From Phytohabitans houttuyneae (GTDB lineage Bacteria > Actinomycetota > Actinomycetes > Mycobacteriales > Micromonosporaceae), in the NCBI RefSeq assembly GCF_011764425.1, contig NZ_BLPF01000001.1, forward strand, positions 4,641,001 through 4,705,000: a stretch of DNA of 64,000 nucleotides, in the 5' to 3' direction. Positions 36,017 to 47,416 of the stretch are shown here, one piece after another (the stretch's first letter is position 1; each line of letters begins with the position of its first letter). Position numbers and translations under genes: made by a program. The notes under the pieces are model-generated. The model did no database searches. It had not been told where the DNA came from and was given only the letters and a program-made list of their open reading frames with translations.

Positions 36017-37693
36017 ATGACGGACACCCCGCGCAACCTGTACGACAAGCACGCCGGCACCCTCGAGCGTGCCCTCGCCGCGATCACCGAGCGCGGCTAC
36101 TGGTCGGCCTACCCTGAGTCGCCCAGCCCCCGGGTGTACGGAGAGACGGCCGCCGCCGAGGGCGAGGCCGCCTTCCGGGCGTACCTCAACGGTCGCTTCC
36201 CCCTCGACCAGCCCGGCACCGACGGCTGGATCGCCACGGAGGCGAGCCCGTTCGGCGTCGAGCTCGCGGTGACGTACCCGCACGCCGAGGCCGGCGCGCT
36301 CGTCGAGGCTGCCGTGGCCGCGCTGCCGGCCTGGCGCGACGCCGGCCCCCAGGTGCGTGCCGGCGTGTGCCTGGAGATCCTGGCGCGGCTGCACCAGCAC
36401 GTCTTCGAGCTTGCCAACGCGGTGCAGTTCACCAGCGGGCAGGCGTTCGTGATGGCGTTCCAGGCGGGCGGCGCGCACGCGCTCGACCGCGCTCTGGAGG
36501 CGCTGGCGTACGCGTACGCGGAGATGACCCGCCACCCGGGCGAAGCCGCGTGGGAAAAGCCGGCCGGCAAGGGCGAACCGCTGCGCATGACCAAGCGCTT
36601 CCACGTGGTGCCGCGCGGCATCGGTCTGGTCATCGGCTGCAACACGTTCCCGACGTGGAACTCGTACCCGGGCCTGTTCGCCTCCCTCGTCACGGGCAAC
36701 CCGGTGATCGTCAAGCCGCACCCGCGGGCCGTGCTCCCGCTCGCCGTCACCGTGCGGTACGCCCGGGAGGTGCTCGCCGAAGCCGGCTTCGACCCCAACG
36801 TGGTGCTGCTGGCTCCCGAGGCGCCCGGCGAGGCGCTGGCTTCGACGCTGGCGCTGCGCCCCGAGGTGAAGATCATCGACTACACGGGCTCGACGGCGTA
36901 CGGCGAGTGGCTTGAGGAAAACGCCCGCCAGGCCGTGGTCTACACGGAAAAGGCCGGCGTCAACACGATCCTGGTCGACTCGACCGACGACTTCGCCGGC
37001 ATGTGCCGCAACATCGGGTTCTCGCTGACCCTCTACAGCGGACAGATGTGCACCACCCCGCAGAACGTTCTCGTGCCGGCCGGCGGGATCGGCACCGATC
37101 AGGGCCACAAGTCCTTCGACGAGGTGGCGGCCGGCATCGCGGGTGCGGTGGGCAAGCTGACCGGCGACGCCGCCCGCGCGGTGGAGCTGACCGGCGCGAT
37201 CGTCAACGACGGCGTGCTCGACCGGCTCGACGAGGTCAAGTCGGTCGGTGAGCCCGTGCTGGAGTCGCGGGTCGTCGAGCATCCGGCGTTCGAGGGCGCG
37301 ATCGTCCGTACCCCCGCGATTTTGAAACTGCCCGCGGACGCCGCGGCGACCTACGGCAAGGAGTGGTTCGGACCCATCTCCTTCTTGATCGCGACCGACT
37401 CGACGGCGGAGAGCCTCGGGATCTTCCGGTCCACCGTGGGAGAGCGGGGTGCGATCACCGCGTCGGTGTACTCGACGGACGAGAAGGTGCTCGACGCCGC
37501 CGAGGCCGCCGCGCTCGACGTGGGCGTCCACCTCTCCTGCAACCTGACCGGCGGCGTCTTCGTCAACCAGTCGGCGGCCTTCTCCGACTTCCACGCGAGC
37601 GGCGCCAACCCGGCGGCGAACGCGGCCCTGACCGACGGCGCCTACGTGGCGAGCCGCTTCCGGATCGTCCAGTCGCGGCGGCACACGAGCTAG
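36017..37693 (+). CDS. paaN: Phenylacetic acid degradation protein PaaN (aldehyde dehydrogenase family)
   Basis: 558 residues. An N-terminal PaaN-specific segment (MTDTPRNLYDKHAGTLERAL) precedes an aldehyde dehydrogenase fold: PRGIGLVIGCNTFPTWNSYPG, NPVIVKPHPRAVLP, IDYTGSTAYGEWLEENA and the catalytic region SGQMCTTPQNV with the nucleophilic cysteine. PaaN proteins are proposed to process an aldehyde intermediate of phenylacetate catabolism. The other paa genes are not in this window, so the gene is isolated or the pathway is encoded elsewhere. ATG 36017 is the first start matching the family. It overlaps the convergent GNAT stop by 4 bases. Confidence 0.9.
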   Translation: MTDTPRNLYDKHAGTLERALAAITERGYWSAYPESPSPRVYGETAAAEGEAAFRAYLNGRFPLDQPGTDGWIATEASPFGVELAVTYPHAEAGALVEAAVAALPAWRDAGPQVRAGVCLEILARLHQHVFELANAVQFTSGQAFVMAFQAGGAHALDRALEALAYAYAEMTRHPGEAAWEKPAGKGEPLRMTKRFHVVPRGIGLVIGCNTFPTWNSYPGLFASLVTGNPVIVKPHPRAVLPLAVTVRYAREVLAEAGFDPNVVLLAPEAPGEALASTLALRPEVKIIDYTGSTAYGEWLEENARQAVVYTEKAGVNTILVDSTDDFAGMCRNIGFSLTLYSGQMCTTPQNVLVPAGGIGTDQGHKSFDEVAAGIAGAVGKLTGDAARAVELTGAIVNDGVLDRLDEVKSVGEPVLESRVVEHPAFEGAIVRTPAILKLPADAAATYGKEWFGPISFLIATDSTAESLGIFRSTVGERGAITASVYSTDEKVLDAAEAAALDVGVHLSCNLTGGVFVNQSAAFSDFHASGANPAANAALTDGAYVASRFRIVQSRRHTS

Positions 37694-38196
37694 GCCGGCC
37701 GCACCATCCGGAGCTCCCGGAGCGTCGGGATGACCGGGTGCGGCACGCGTACGCCGGTGTCGACGAAGCCGAGCCGCTCGTACGCCTTCCGCGCCCGGTC
37801 GTTGCCGACCACCACCTCGAGCAGCAGCTCGGGGCGGCCGGCAGTGCGGGACCAGGCGGCCACCTCGTCGATGAGCTGCTTGAGAATGCCCGTGCCGCGG
37901 TGGGCCGGCGTGATGTACACGGCGAAGATGATCGTGACCGTCCGGTCGTCGGGTGACATGATCCCGCCGGCGTGACCGACGAAGCGCCCGTCGACCTCGG
38001 CGACGAACTGCGCGCAGAGGGGGCCGACCGCGTTGCGGGCGACCCGGTCGGCAAACTCCTTGTGCGGGAGCGCGGCCGCCTCCGCGAGCGTCTCCAGGAA
38101 GGCGAGCGGGGTGTCGGCGAGCATCTCCAGGCGCAGCGCCCGCATCCGGGCGGCGTCCTGAAACCGCACCCGGCGGACCGTCACACCCATTTCCAT
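37690..38196 (-). CDS. GNAT family N-acetyltransferase
   Basis: 168 residues, a single GNAT domain. The acetyl-CoA-binding motif is VYITPAHRGTGILKQLIDEV and the C-terminal strand motif is VGNDRARKAYERLGFVDTGV. The N-terminal sequence (VRFQDAARMRALRLEMLAD) is typical of small-molecule or protein N-acetyltransferases of the RimI-like clan. Two starts six bases apart (38196 and 38190) are equivalent. The substrate is unknown. Confidence 0.87.
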   Translation of the reverse strand: MEMGVTVRRVRFQDAARMRALRLEMLADTPLAFLETLAEAAALPHKEFADRVARNAVGPLCAQFVAEVDGRFVGHAGGIMSPDDRTVTIIFAVYITPAHRGTGILKQLIDEVAAWSRTAGRPELLLEVVVGNDRARKAYERLGFVDTGVRVPHPVIPTLRELRMVRPA

Positions 38197-38205
38197 CCAG
38201 CAACA

Positions 38206-39069
38206 CTAGACGGCGGTGACGGCCTGCCTCCCGACCTTTTCGCACAGCGTGGCGCCGTAGTCGAAGCCGAGCGCGCCCGGGTACCGGACCAGCACGCCGA
38301 GCACCCACTCCTCGGTGATGGCGAGGCAGCTGATGTGCCACAGCCTGTCCTCCTCGCGCAGGAGCCAGCCGTTCTTGATCGCCACGCGGCCCGGGTCGGG
38401 GAGGGCCAGCCGCACGCCGAAGTCGCCGACCCCGCGCACCTGCCGCATCTCGTCCAGCAGCCACCCGGTCCACCGCGGGCCCGCCGCCCGCCCGTCCGCG
38501 ATGCACGCGCCGAGCCGCACCGTGTCGCGGGCCGAGATGGTGGTGTTGCTCCACCAGTCGCGGTACGGGCTGCTGTCCGTGAGCCCGCAGGTGGTGATCA
38601 GCCGCTCGATCGAGGCCCGGCGCCCGACCGCCTCGAAGAGCGCCTGGGCGGCCGCGTTGTCGCTGTCCCGGATCATGGTCCTGAGCTGGCGCAGGCGGGC
38701 CTCCCCGATCTCGCCGTCCGCCGCCATTCGCAGATAGTCGGCGGCGATCCAGGACTTGATCATCGACATCGTGTCGCTGTGCGCGGCGAGGTTCGCCGAG
38801 CCGCTGATCCTGCCGGTGTTGCGGTCGAGCAGCGCCCAGGAGAGGAAGCCGTCGTGATCTATGTGGACGGACGGGAGCGGCGCCGGCGTCGGGCGGGGCG
38901 CCGCGCGCTTTTCGCCGGCGACCCAGAGCGGCATCGCACCCTCGCTGCCGCCCACCGTCGCGAGCAGAGCCACGGTGGTCAGCGCGGCGGTGACGTACGC
39001 CGTCGCGAGCCAACCTCCGCGGGGCTTCGCCCGGTGCTTTCCGCGTCCGTTTGGTTTGTGTGAAACCAC
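38206..39069 (-). CDS. Exported serine hydrolase of the class A beta-lactamase fold
   Basis: 287 residues with a signal anchor (WLATAYVTAALTTVALLATVGG) and Pro-rich spacer. The penicillin-recognising fold is shown by SMIK (Ser102-Lys105), SDN (136-138) and KNG (232-234, in place of KTG). The class A deacylating glutamate motif (ExxLN) was not found, so it is more likely a DD-peptidase-like or other serine hydrolase than a resistance enzyme. Two cysteines (GACIADG and ATLCEKVG) may pair outside the cell. The GTG at 39069 is the probable start. Confidence 0.75.
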   Translation of the reverse strand: MVSHKPNGRGKHRAKPRGGWLATAYVTAALTTVALLATVGGSEGAMPLWVAGEKRAAPRPTPAPLPSVHIDHDGFLSWALLDRNTGRISGSANLAAHSDTMSMIKSWIAADYLRMAADGEIGEARLRQLRTMIRDSDNAAAQALFEAVGRRASIERLITTCGLTDSSPYRDWWSNTTISARDTVRLGACIADGRAAGPRWTGWLLDEMRQVRGVGDFGVRLALPDPGRVAIKNGWLLREEDRLWHISCLAITEEWVLGVLVRYPGALGFDYGATLCEKVGRQAVTAV

Positions 39070-39293
39070 ATTTGTTCAACGAGGCAGGAGTGCTGGTAGG
39101 GGCGGCAGGATGCCGGGTGACGACCCGGGTGTCCGTTTTGGGGTAGTGCGCGGGCGGGGGTTCTCATGTAGCGTGCGATTTCGGCCGCTGTGTTCGACGG
39201 ACCACCCCGGACCACGGATCGGCGGCCCCGGCCGGCAGAAAGCGCGGCCGGGGGTTGTCGAACCCAGCACCATCGAAGTGAGGGAAGTGCACC

Positions 39294-39497
39294 GTGGCAC
39301 AGGGCACCGTCAAGTGGTTCAACAGCGAAAAGGGCTACGGCTTCATCGCGGTGGACGGCGGTCAGGACGTCTTCGTCCACTTCTCGGCGATCGAGATGGA
39401 CGGCTACAAGGCGTTGGACGACGGCCAGCGCGTGGAGTTCGAGATCGCTCAGGGCCAGAAGGGGCCGCAGGCCGAGAAGGTTCGGGTCATCGCCTGA
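39294..39497 (+). CDS. Cold-shock domain protein (CspA family)
   Basis: 67 residues, the standard size. The nucleic-acid-binding motifs are KGYGFI (RNP1) and VFVHF (RNP2), with FNSEKGYG preceding. It acts as an RNA chaperone in the cytoplasm. GTG at 39294 is preceded by GAGGGA. The 224-base upstream region has no clear promoter but is long enough for the structured 5' leader that many csp mRNAs carry. A strong terminator follows at 39517-39547. Confidence 0.95.
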   Translation: MAQGTVKWFNSEKGYGFIAVDGGQDVFVHFSAIEMDGYKALDDGQRVEFEIAQGQKGPQAEKVRVIA

Positions 39498-39516
39498 GTC
39501 GCCCGAGTAACACCCT

Positions 39517-39547
39517 GAGGCGGGGCACCGGATTTCGGCCCCGCCTC
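39517..39547 (+). terminator. Terminator of the cold-shock gene
   Basis: GAGGCGGGGC (39517-39526) pairs perfectly with GCCCCGCCTC (39538-39547) around an 11-base loop, 20 bases after the stop codon. Confidence 0.75.
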
Positions 39548-39634
39548 CAAGCTTCTTCAGCCCACTGTCATTCATGACCCTCGCCCCGCACGGGCTACAT
39601 GTGCCTTTTGGCCACCGCCCGTTCACCGGACGCG

Positions 39635-39661
39635 CTTGCACTCCCTAGGGGAGAGTGCTAA
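39635..39661. promoter_or_regulatory. CIRCE operator 1 (HrcA site) of groEL
   Basis: CTTGCACTC, a 9-base spacer, then GAGTGCTAA matches the CIRCE consensus (TTAGCACTC-N9-GAGTGCTAA) at 16 of 18 arm positions. HrcA is expected to bind here and repress groEL until heat shock. The region 39498-39855 (358 bases) holds the csp terminator, two CIRCE elements and a leader of about 160 bases; no gene was seen in it. Confidence 0.92.
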
Positions 39662-39669
39662 ACAGGTGA

Positions 39670-41478
<1,809 letters not shown>

Positions 41479-41497
41479 TCCACGCAGTCCTAAAGGG

Positions 41498-41528
41498 AGG
41501 GGCGAGCCGGGTTCTCCGGCTCGCCCCT
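41498..41528. terminator. Terminator of groEL
   Basis: AGGGGCGAGCCGG (41498-41510) pairs perfectly with CCGGCTCGCCCCT (41516-41528) around GTTCT and is followed by TTTC: a near-canonical intrinsic terminator, which may also serve the convergent gene at 41599. Confidence 0.85.
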
Positions 41529-41598
41529 TTCGCTATCTGTTCAGCGCGCTCGTCGCTCCGCGGCGGCCGTGCGCCGCAGCCGGCGTTGGTAGCCGGTA

Positions 41599-41934
41599 TC
41601 AGCGACGTGGCTGGTTGCGCTGCTTGTCGGCCCGGGACATGGGCTTCGGCGGCATGTCCTCAGTGGACAACTGAGAACCGTTCGCCTGCGGCTGTCCGGG
41701 TCGCGGCTGGTTGCGCTGGTGCTCGTTGTGCTGGTGCTGGTTGGGCTGTGGTGAGCCCATGTCCCCCCTGGGCGCCAGATCCGGTCGCTCCGGGCGTCCC
41801 GACCGGTCTGGTCGGGCCGCGCCGGGTGGGAGGCTCTCGTCGAGCCTGCCCCCGGCCGTCTCGGCCGGCATCTGGGCCATGCGGGACTTCGCCACGGTCT
41901 GGAGATCGTCCTTCGGTCGTTTTTCCTTGGCCAT
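41599..41934 (-). CDS. Small disordered Asn/Gln/Pro-rich protein
   Basis: 111 residues, no hydrophobic segment. The N-terminus is charged (MAKEKRPKDDLQTVAKSRMA) and the rest is low-complexity with repeated Gln/His/Asn (NQHQHNEHQRNQ) and a basic end. It has a strong ribosome site (GGAAGGAGGAG) before ATG 41934, which argues it is expressed. No family recognised. It may be an intrinsically disordered stress or nucleoid-associated protein, but nothing in the sequence proves that. Confidence 0.65.
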   Translation of the reverse strand: MAKEKRPKDDLQTVAKSRMAQMPAETAGGRLDESLPPGAARPDRSGRPERPDLAPRGDMGSPQPNQHQHNEHQRNQPRPGQPQANGSQLSTEDMPPKPMSRADKQRNQPRR

Positions 41935-42146
41935 GATCTCCTCCTTCCAGGGGAAACGTTATGGGCCGATCTTGTGGCTCGCGGCGAAAAGCGAGTACTT
42001 ATCCATACGCACCTGATGCCTGGTATAGGGCTTCCGGCCACGGCGTGTTCGCAACACGGATAAGGTCAGCCGCGACCGATGAGTCGCGTGGGCTCGGCCC
42101 GTCTAAAGAGGACGAGAGCGATTCAGCCACTACCTGGGGGAACGTC

Positions 42147-42758
42147 ATGAAGAAGATCACCGCTGGCCTGTTCATCTCGCTCGATGGGGTCGTCGAGGCG
42201 CCGGACCAGTGGCACTTCCCGTACTTCAACGACGAGATGGGTGCGGCGGTCGATGGGCAGCTCGGCACGGCGGACACGCTGCTGCTGGGCCGCGTGACGT
42301 ACGACAGCTTCGCGGGCGCCTGGCCGGACCGGGAGGCGGCGGGCGAGGAGGACGCGTCGTTCGCCAAGAAGCTCGGCGACATGCGCAAGATTGTGGTTTC
42401 CCGCAAGCCGCTGGAGTTCACCTGGCGCAACACCGAGCAGCTCCAGGGCGACGTTGTCGAGGCGGTCACCGCGCTGAAAAACGAGCCGGGCGATGGCTCT
42501 ATCGGCATCAGCGGTTCGGTCTCGATCGTTCGCCAGCTGCTCGCGGCGGGCCTGCTCGACGAGCTGCACCTGCTCGTGCACCCGATCGCGGTGCGCAAGG
42601 GCATGCGGCTCTTCCCGGACGGAAACACGCCGGTGCGGCTCAAGCTGCTGTCGTCCGCGACGTTCCAGACCGGTGTGCTGTACCTGGTCTACGGCCCGGA
42701 CACCGAGCCGCGTGAGGGTGGGTACGAGGAGGCGCGCACGCACCTCCCGGCCGAGTAG
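42147..42758 (+). CDS. Dihydrofolate reductase-like (RibD C-terminal) family reductase
   Basis: 203 residues. The sequence starts KKITAGLFISLDGVVEAPDQW and contains LLLGRVTYDSFAGAWP and GISGSVSIVRQLLAAGLLDEL, the marks of the RibD-C/DHFR-like superfamily that includes YyaP/YwjB proteins. It probably binds NADPH and reduces an unknown pterin- or flavin-like substrate; it lacks the features of a housekeeping DHFR. ATG 42147 is chosen because the conserved fold begins there; in-frame sequence upstream is not conserved in style. Confidence 0.85.
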   Translation: MKKITAGLFISLDGVVEAPDQWHFPYFNDEMGAAVDGQLGTADTLLLGRVTYDSFAGAWPDREAAGEEDASFAKKLGDMRKIVVSRKPLEFTWRNTEQLQGDVVEAVTALKNEPGDGSIGISGSVSIVRQLLAAGLLDELHLLVHPIAVRKGMRLFPDGNTPVRLKLLSSATFQTGVLYLVYGPDTEPREGGYEEARTHLPAE

Positions 42759-42764
42759 CGCGCG

Positions 42765-44171
42765 CTACATGTCTTCGAGCTCGCGCCCCTTCGTCTCGCG
42801 CACCGACCGGAGTACGAAGATGAGCGCGAGCGCGGCGAAGAGCGTGTAGATGCCGTACGCGAGGAAGAGGCCGACGTCCGCCAGGGCCGGGAAGGTCGTG
42901 GAGATCAGCCAGTTGGCTATCCACTGTGCCGCCGCGGCCACGGCGAGCGCGGTCGCGCGGATCTTGTTGTTGAACATCTCGCCGAGCAGGACCCACACCG
43001 CCGGGCCCCAGCTCATGCCGAACGAGACGACGTAGAGGTTGGCGGCGACCAGGGCGATCGGGCCGGCCACCGGGCCGAGAGCCAGGTCGTCGCCGCTTCC
43101 GTCGGCGGTGCTGAAGCAGACGGCCATCGTGCCGAGCGTGACCACCATGCCGGCCGCGCCGATGATGAGCAGCGGGCGGCGGCCGATCCTGTCGATCAGG
43201 GCGATCGCCACGAGCGTGGTGAGGATGTTCGTGACCGAGGTGATGACGCTGGTCAGCATCGCGCTGTCTTCGGAGAAGCCGACGGCCTGCCACAGCGTCG
43301 TGGAGTAGTAGAAGATCACGTTGATGCCGACGAACTGCTGGAACACCGACAGCAGGATGCCCACCCACACGATCGGCAGCAGCCCGAGGCGCGGGCCGCG
43401 CAGGTCGGACAGGTGCACGGCCTGGTCGCCGCCGGCCAGCGAACGCCGGATCTCCCTGATCCGCAGCTCGGTGTCGCCACCCACGAAGCGCTGCAGCACC
43501 TCCCGCGCCTGCGTGAAGTGCTTCTTCTTGACCAGGTAACGCGGCGACTCGGGGATCTGCAGGGCGAGCACGCCGTACACCAGCGCGGGCAGCGCCGCCG
43601 ACGCGAACATCCACCGCCAGGCCGTACCGCCCCACGGCACCTGCCCGCTCGCGCCGCCGGCGGAGTCGGCAAGTACATAGTCGATGAGCAGGGACACGAA
43701 GATGCCGCTCACGATCGCGAGCTGCTGCAGCGATCCGAGCCGGCCGCGGAGGTTGGCCGGCGCCATTTCCGCGATGTACGCGGGCGCGATCACGCTCGCC
43801 GCGCCGATCGCGAGGCCGCCGACCACCCGCCACGCGGTGAGGCTGACCGGTCCCACGGCCAGCGCGGAGCCGATCGCGCTGACACCGAAGATGATCGCCG
43901 CGGTGAGCATGACCCGCACGCGGCCGACGCGGTCGGCGATCGGGCCGGCGAACCACGCTCCCACCGCGCAGCCGAGCAGCGCCGACGAGACCACGAAGCC
44001 GAGCAGCCCGGAGGACATGTTGAACTCGTCCTCGATCGCGTCGACGGTGCCGTTGATGACCGCGGTGTCGTACCCGAAGAGGAAGCCACCGAGCGCCGCG
44101 GACGCCGTCACCAGGAGGACGGCGCCGGTGTGTGTCTCGCTGCCGGTCTGTGGGCGGGCGCTGGTCGCCAT
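42765..44171 (-). CDS. MFS sugar porter
   Basis: 468 residues with 12 predicted transmembrane helices. The sugar-porter family marks are present: GYDTAVINGT in TM1, DRVGRVRVM in loop 2-3, PESPRYLVKK after TM6, QQFVGINVIFYYS in TM7 and DRIGRRPLL in loop 8-9. Closest in style to XylE/GalP/glucose proton symporters of actinobacteria. Likely imports a hexose or pentose with protons, supplementing the ABC systems served by the ATPase at 11146. Starts at ATG 44171. Confidence 0.92.
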   Translation of the reverse strand: MATSARPQTGSETHTGAVLLVTASAALGGFLFGYDTAVINGTVDAIEDEFNMSSGLLGFVVSSALLGCAVGAWFAGPIADRVGRVRVMLTAAIIFGVSAIGSALAVGPVSLTAWRVVGGLAIGAASVIAPAYIAEMAPANLRGRLGSLQQLAIVSGIFVSLLIDYVLADSAGGASGQVPWGGTAWRWMFASAALPALVYGVLALQIPESPRYLVKKKHFTQAREVLQRFVGGDTELRIREIRRSLAGGDQAVHLSDLRGPRLGLLPIVWVGILLSVFQQFVGINVIFYYSTTLWQAVGFSEDSAMLTSVITSVTNILTTLVAIALIDRIGRRPLLIIGAAGMVVTLGTMAVCFSTADGSGDDLALGPVAGPIALVAANLYVVSFGMSWGPAVWVLLGEMFNNKIRATALAVAAAAQWIANWLISTTFPALADVGLFLAYGIYTLFAALALIFVLRSVRETKGRELEDM

Positions 44172-44217
44172 ACCCCATATTGCGCAGATTGCACGGATTT
44201 AACCGCGCTTTCGGCGA

Positions 44218-45120
44218 TTACAGCTCCTTGCGGTAGAGGAAGAACACGCGCTCGATCCGCGCGCCGACCGCCGACGCGTAGAACGGCACCGGGCCGACCC
44301 ACCCGATCTGCGCCTGCGCGAGCCCGGCGTCCCGCAGGTCCCGCAGGCACCGGCGCAGCAGCACGCCACCGATGCCAAGACCCTGCGCCGCGGGCGCGGT
44401 GCCCATCGGGCCGAACCAGCTCGGGCGGGACGAGCCGTACGCGGCGAAGCCGAGCACCTCGCCGTCGCGGAGCGCCAGGTGGCAGCCGGCGCCGGGCCGC
44501 CCGACCGAGTCGGAGACCTCGCCGGCCCAGCCGTCGCTGAAGTTGGCGCGGGCGAAGCCGACCAGCGCGGGTACGTCGTCCGGCTCGGCCCGCCGCACCT
44601 GTACGCCGCTCGCCGCAAGCCGCTCTTCCGCCGCCTCGGTCGGGCGGAGGGCGGTGAGGTCGGCGGTCATGTTCCAGGCGGTGCGGTCCTGCTCGTATCC
44701 GAGCGCGGTGGCCGCGCAGACCGCCGGCGTGTAGCGGACGTCGATGCCTGGCCAGGCGTAGTACGGCGGGTTGCCGGCCAGCAGCACCTCGACCGCGCCG
44801 CGGCCGGCCAGCGCACCCTCGGCCCGGGTCAGCAGTGCGCGCCCGATGCCCTGCCGGCGCAGGGCCGGCCGCACCGCGACAAGGTCGACGTGCCCGATCG
44901 AGTCGTCGCGGTGGGAGAGCGACCCGAGCACCACACCGGCAAGCTCACCTCCGGCGGTGGCGACGAAACCGACGCCCGGCTGCTCGCGCAACCGCGCCAC
45001 GATCTGGTCCGCCTCCGCCGCGTCGCCGGGCAGGTCCAGCGCCTCGCGGCAGAGGTCAACCACGGCGGGTACGTCGGTGTCCGCCAGCGCGGCGATCGAA
45101 AACTCCACGGTCGCCGACAC
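44218..45120 (-). CDS. Two-domain GNAT N-acetyltransferase
   Basis: 300 residues with two GNAT folds. The N-terminal domain has a strong acetyl-CoA motif (LVAVRPALRRQGIGRALLTRAE) and the C-terminal one TAPAAQGLGIGGVLLRRCL. A central NPPYYAWPGIDVRYTPAV segment is typical of this actinobacterial subfamily. The GTG start at 45120 lies 10 bases from the end of the protease gene upstream. The acceptor is unknown. Confidence 0.85.
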   Translation of the reverse strand: MSATVEFSIAALADTDVPAVVDLCREALDLPGDAAEADQIVARLREQPGVGFVATAGGELAGVVLGSLSHRDDSIGHVDLVAVRPALRRQGIGRALLTRAEGALAGRGAVEVLLAGNPPYYAWPGIDVRYTPAVCAATALGYEQDRTAWNMTADLTALRPTEAAEERLAASGVQVRRAEPDDVPALVGFARANFSDGWAGEVSDSVGRPGAGCHLALRDGEVLGFAAYGSSRPSWFGPMGTAPAAQGLGIGGVLLRRCLRDLRDAGLAQAQIGWVGPVPFYASAVGARIERVFFLYRKEL

Positions 45121-45130
45121 TAACCGGCGG

Positions 45131-47376
45131 TCACGACGCGGTGCGTGCGGCCTGCACCGCCGCGTACGCGTCGACCATCCCGGCGCCCGTCACGTCGGCC
45201 GGCGCGCACTCACCGGTGCTGTCGCCGGGGCTCGCGGGCACCGCCGTGTCGCGCAGGATCTCAGTGGTGCGCGCGAGGTCGCCGATCAGGCGCGGGTTGG
45301 CGGACCACATCAGCGCCACCACGCCGGCGACGTGTGGCGTGGCCATCGAGGTGCCGCTCAGCTCGGCGTACCCGCCGCCGGGCATCGCCGACAGCACGTC
45401 CTCGCCGGGCGCGACAAGGTCGGGCTTCGTGAGATCGGTGTCGGTCGGGCCGCGGCTGGAAAACTGCGTGACCTCCTTGCGGCGGTCGACCGCGCCGATC
45501 GTCTCCACGTCGCCGTACGGCGCGGGCGGGTCGTCGACCGAACCGCAGAACGGGCCGGTGTTTCCGGCGGCGACGGCGAAGAAGATGCCGGCGGCGGCGA
45601 ACGCGGCGGTGGCCGCGCGCAGGGCGCCCGCATCGCAGCCCTCGATCCGGGGACAACCCCACGAGTTCGTGAGTACGTGCGGTGCCCGCTCGGGGCGCCC
45701 ATCGGTGAACGCGTCGCCCCGAACGGGAAGGGGGCCAGCATGAACTGCATGCAGTCGAGGTAGCGGGCCGGGTTGCCGAGGTTGCGGTCGAGGTTGACGC
45801 AGCCGACCCACCGCGCGCCCGGTGCCACGCCGACGGTACGGCCCACCGCCGAGCCGAGCGTGTGCGTGCCGTGGCCGCCGCGGTCGGTGGGCGTGCGGGT
45901 GTGGTTCCACGGGTCGTACCAGGAGTCGTCGCCACCCCGGAAGTTGCTGGAGAGCGCGGGATGCCTGCCGTCCACACCGGAGTCCGAGGTGCCCACGACG
46001 ACGCCCGAACCGTCGACGCCGAGCTGGGCGGCGGCACGGTCGGCGCCGATCAGCGAGATGTTCCACGGCGGTGCGGTGGGTGCGGGCTCGTCGCCGTGCG
46101 TGACGCCCGGGTCGGCGGGCAGCGGGCGCAGGTGCTGGCTGAGCAGCACGCGATCGACGTCGTCGCGCCGGGACAGCCACGCTCGGACGGCCGGGCCGCC
46201 ATCCACCTCCACGCCGTTGACCAGGTAGTAGGGCGTGTAGTCGAGGTGCCAGCGGTCCAGCGTCTTGCGCAGGTCGGCCTGGCTGCTCCGCGCGTTTTCG
46301 ACCAGCCGGCGGTAGACCTCGGTGACCCGGGCCTCGCGGCTCGCGGTGGTCACCCCGCTCAGGTCCGCCTGCGACTTGAGGATGACGAACAGGCGCTCGC
46401 CGTACAGGCCCGGCTGACCCGGTCCCAGGTATATCGCCCCGCCGGTGATCGCCAAGAGGACCACCGCCCCGGCACCGATCCACCGTCCGGTGAGGCGGGT
46501 GCGCGCCAGCCCGTACCCGATGCCGACGATGAGCGCGACGGCGAGTGAGATGGCGGCGGCGATGGCCGCCCACGCGGGCAGGTCCCGCCCTGTGCTGAGC
46601 AGCAGCGTGATCTCCTCCGGATCCGCGAAGGCCAGCGGTCCCAGCGCTGCGACCGCGACAAGCGGTCCGGCACTGCGCAGCGCGGCGGCCGCGAAACCCA
46701 GCGGCGGCAGCACGAGCATCGCGGCGAGCTGCGCGCCGGCCTGGCCCACCGCGGCGGCGAGGAGCAGGAGTGCGACGCCGGCGACGAGGCCGCCGAGCAC
46801 GACGCCGTACCGTTCCCAGAAGCCGGCGTTCAGGATGGCGGCGGCGAGCCAGCCGACCGCGGCGGCGGCGAGCACGGCGAGCACGGTCTCCGCCAGGCCG
46901 CCCAGCGCGCCGATCCACAGCCAGGGCAGCAGCGTGGCGAGCCCGCCGGCGAAGCCGAGCGCGGGAAGTGCGGGGCGCCCGCGCAGGAGGATCGCGCCGC
47001 CGGCGGCGGCCAGGGCGAGGAGGGCGAGGTAGAGCTCGTTGCGCGGCGCGGGCACGGCTCGCAGCAGGCCCAGGCCGGCGAGCGCGACCGCGCCGGTCAG
47101 CCACACCCGGCCGGCGGTGCGCACGGCCGGTGAGCGCGGCACGAACGCCAGGATGATCGCGGGCGTACCGGCGAGGACGGCGTTGACGATCGCGACGACC
47201 GGCCAGGTCCAGGTCGGTGTATCCAGCCCGGTCACGAGCAGCACCTGGTCGGCCAGCCACCCGATCGACTGGCTGAGCACGGTGACCAGGACGGCCCAGA
47301 CGCCGATCGATGCGGTGGCGACAATCACCCACGGGCTGGTCTGCCGCTCGGGTGCCGGGTAGGAGGGATACGCCAT
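45131..47376 (-). pseudogene. Membrane-anchored subtilisin-like (S8) protease, single-base frameshift
   Basis: From ATG 47376 the first frame encodes about ten hydrophobic segments (residues 15-340), then an extracytoplasmic pro-like region and the start of a subtilase with Asp in GTSDSGVDGRHP and His in GGHGTHTLGS, ending at MLAPFPFG. The other frame continues GDAFTDGRPERAPHVLTNSW, with the oxyanion Asn in AVAAGNTG and nucleophile Ser in SGTSMATPHVAGV. One extra G at the GGGG run (45717-45720 on the + strand) joins them into a protein of about 748 residues. The integrity of all catalytic residues favours a base-calling error. The polytopic N-terminal membrane region is unusual for an S8 protease and deserves attention in its own right. 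Confidence 0.8.
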
Positions 47377-47416
47377 GCGCGAAACACTACGACCGACCGG
47401 CGGCTACGGTGGACGG

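Noticed and set aside
38206..39069. Antibiotic-resistance class A beta-lactamase
   Set aside because: SxxK and SDN are present but KTG is KNG and no ExxLN motif was found, so resistance activity is not supported.
42147..42758. Housekeeping dihydrofolate reductase
   Set aside because: The sequence fits the RibD-C/YyaP branch and lacks the folate-binding features of FolA.
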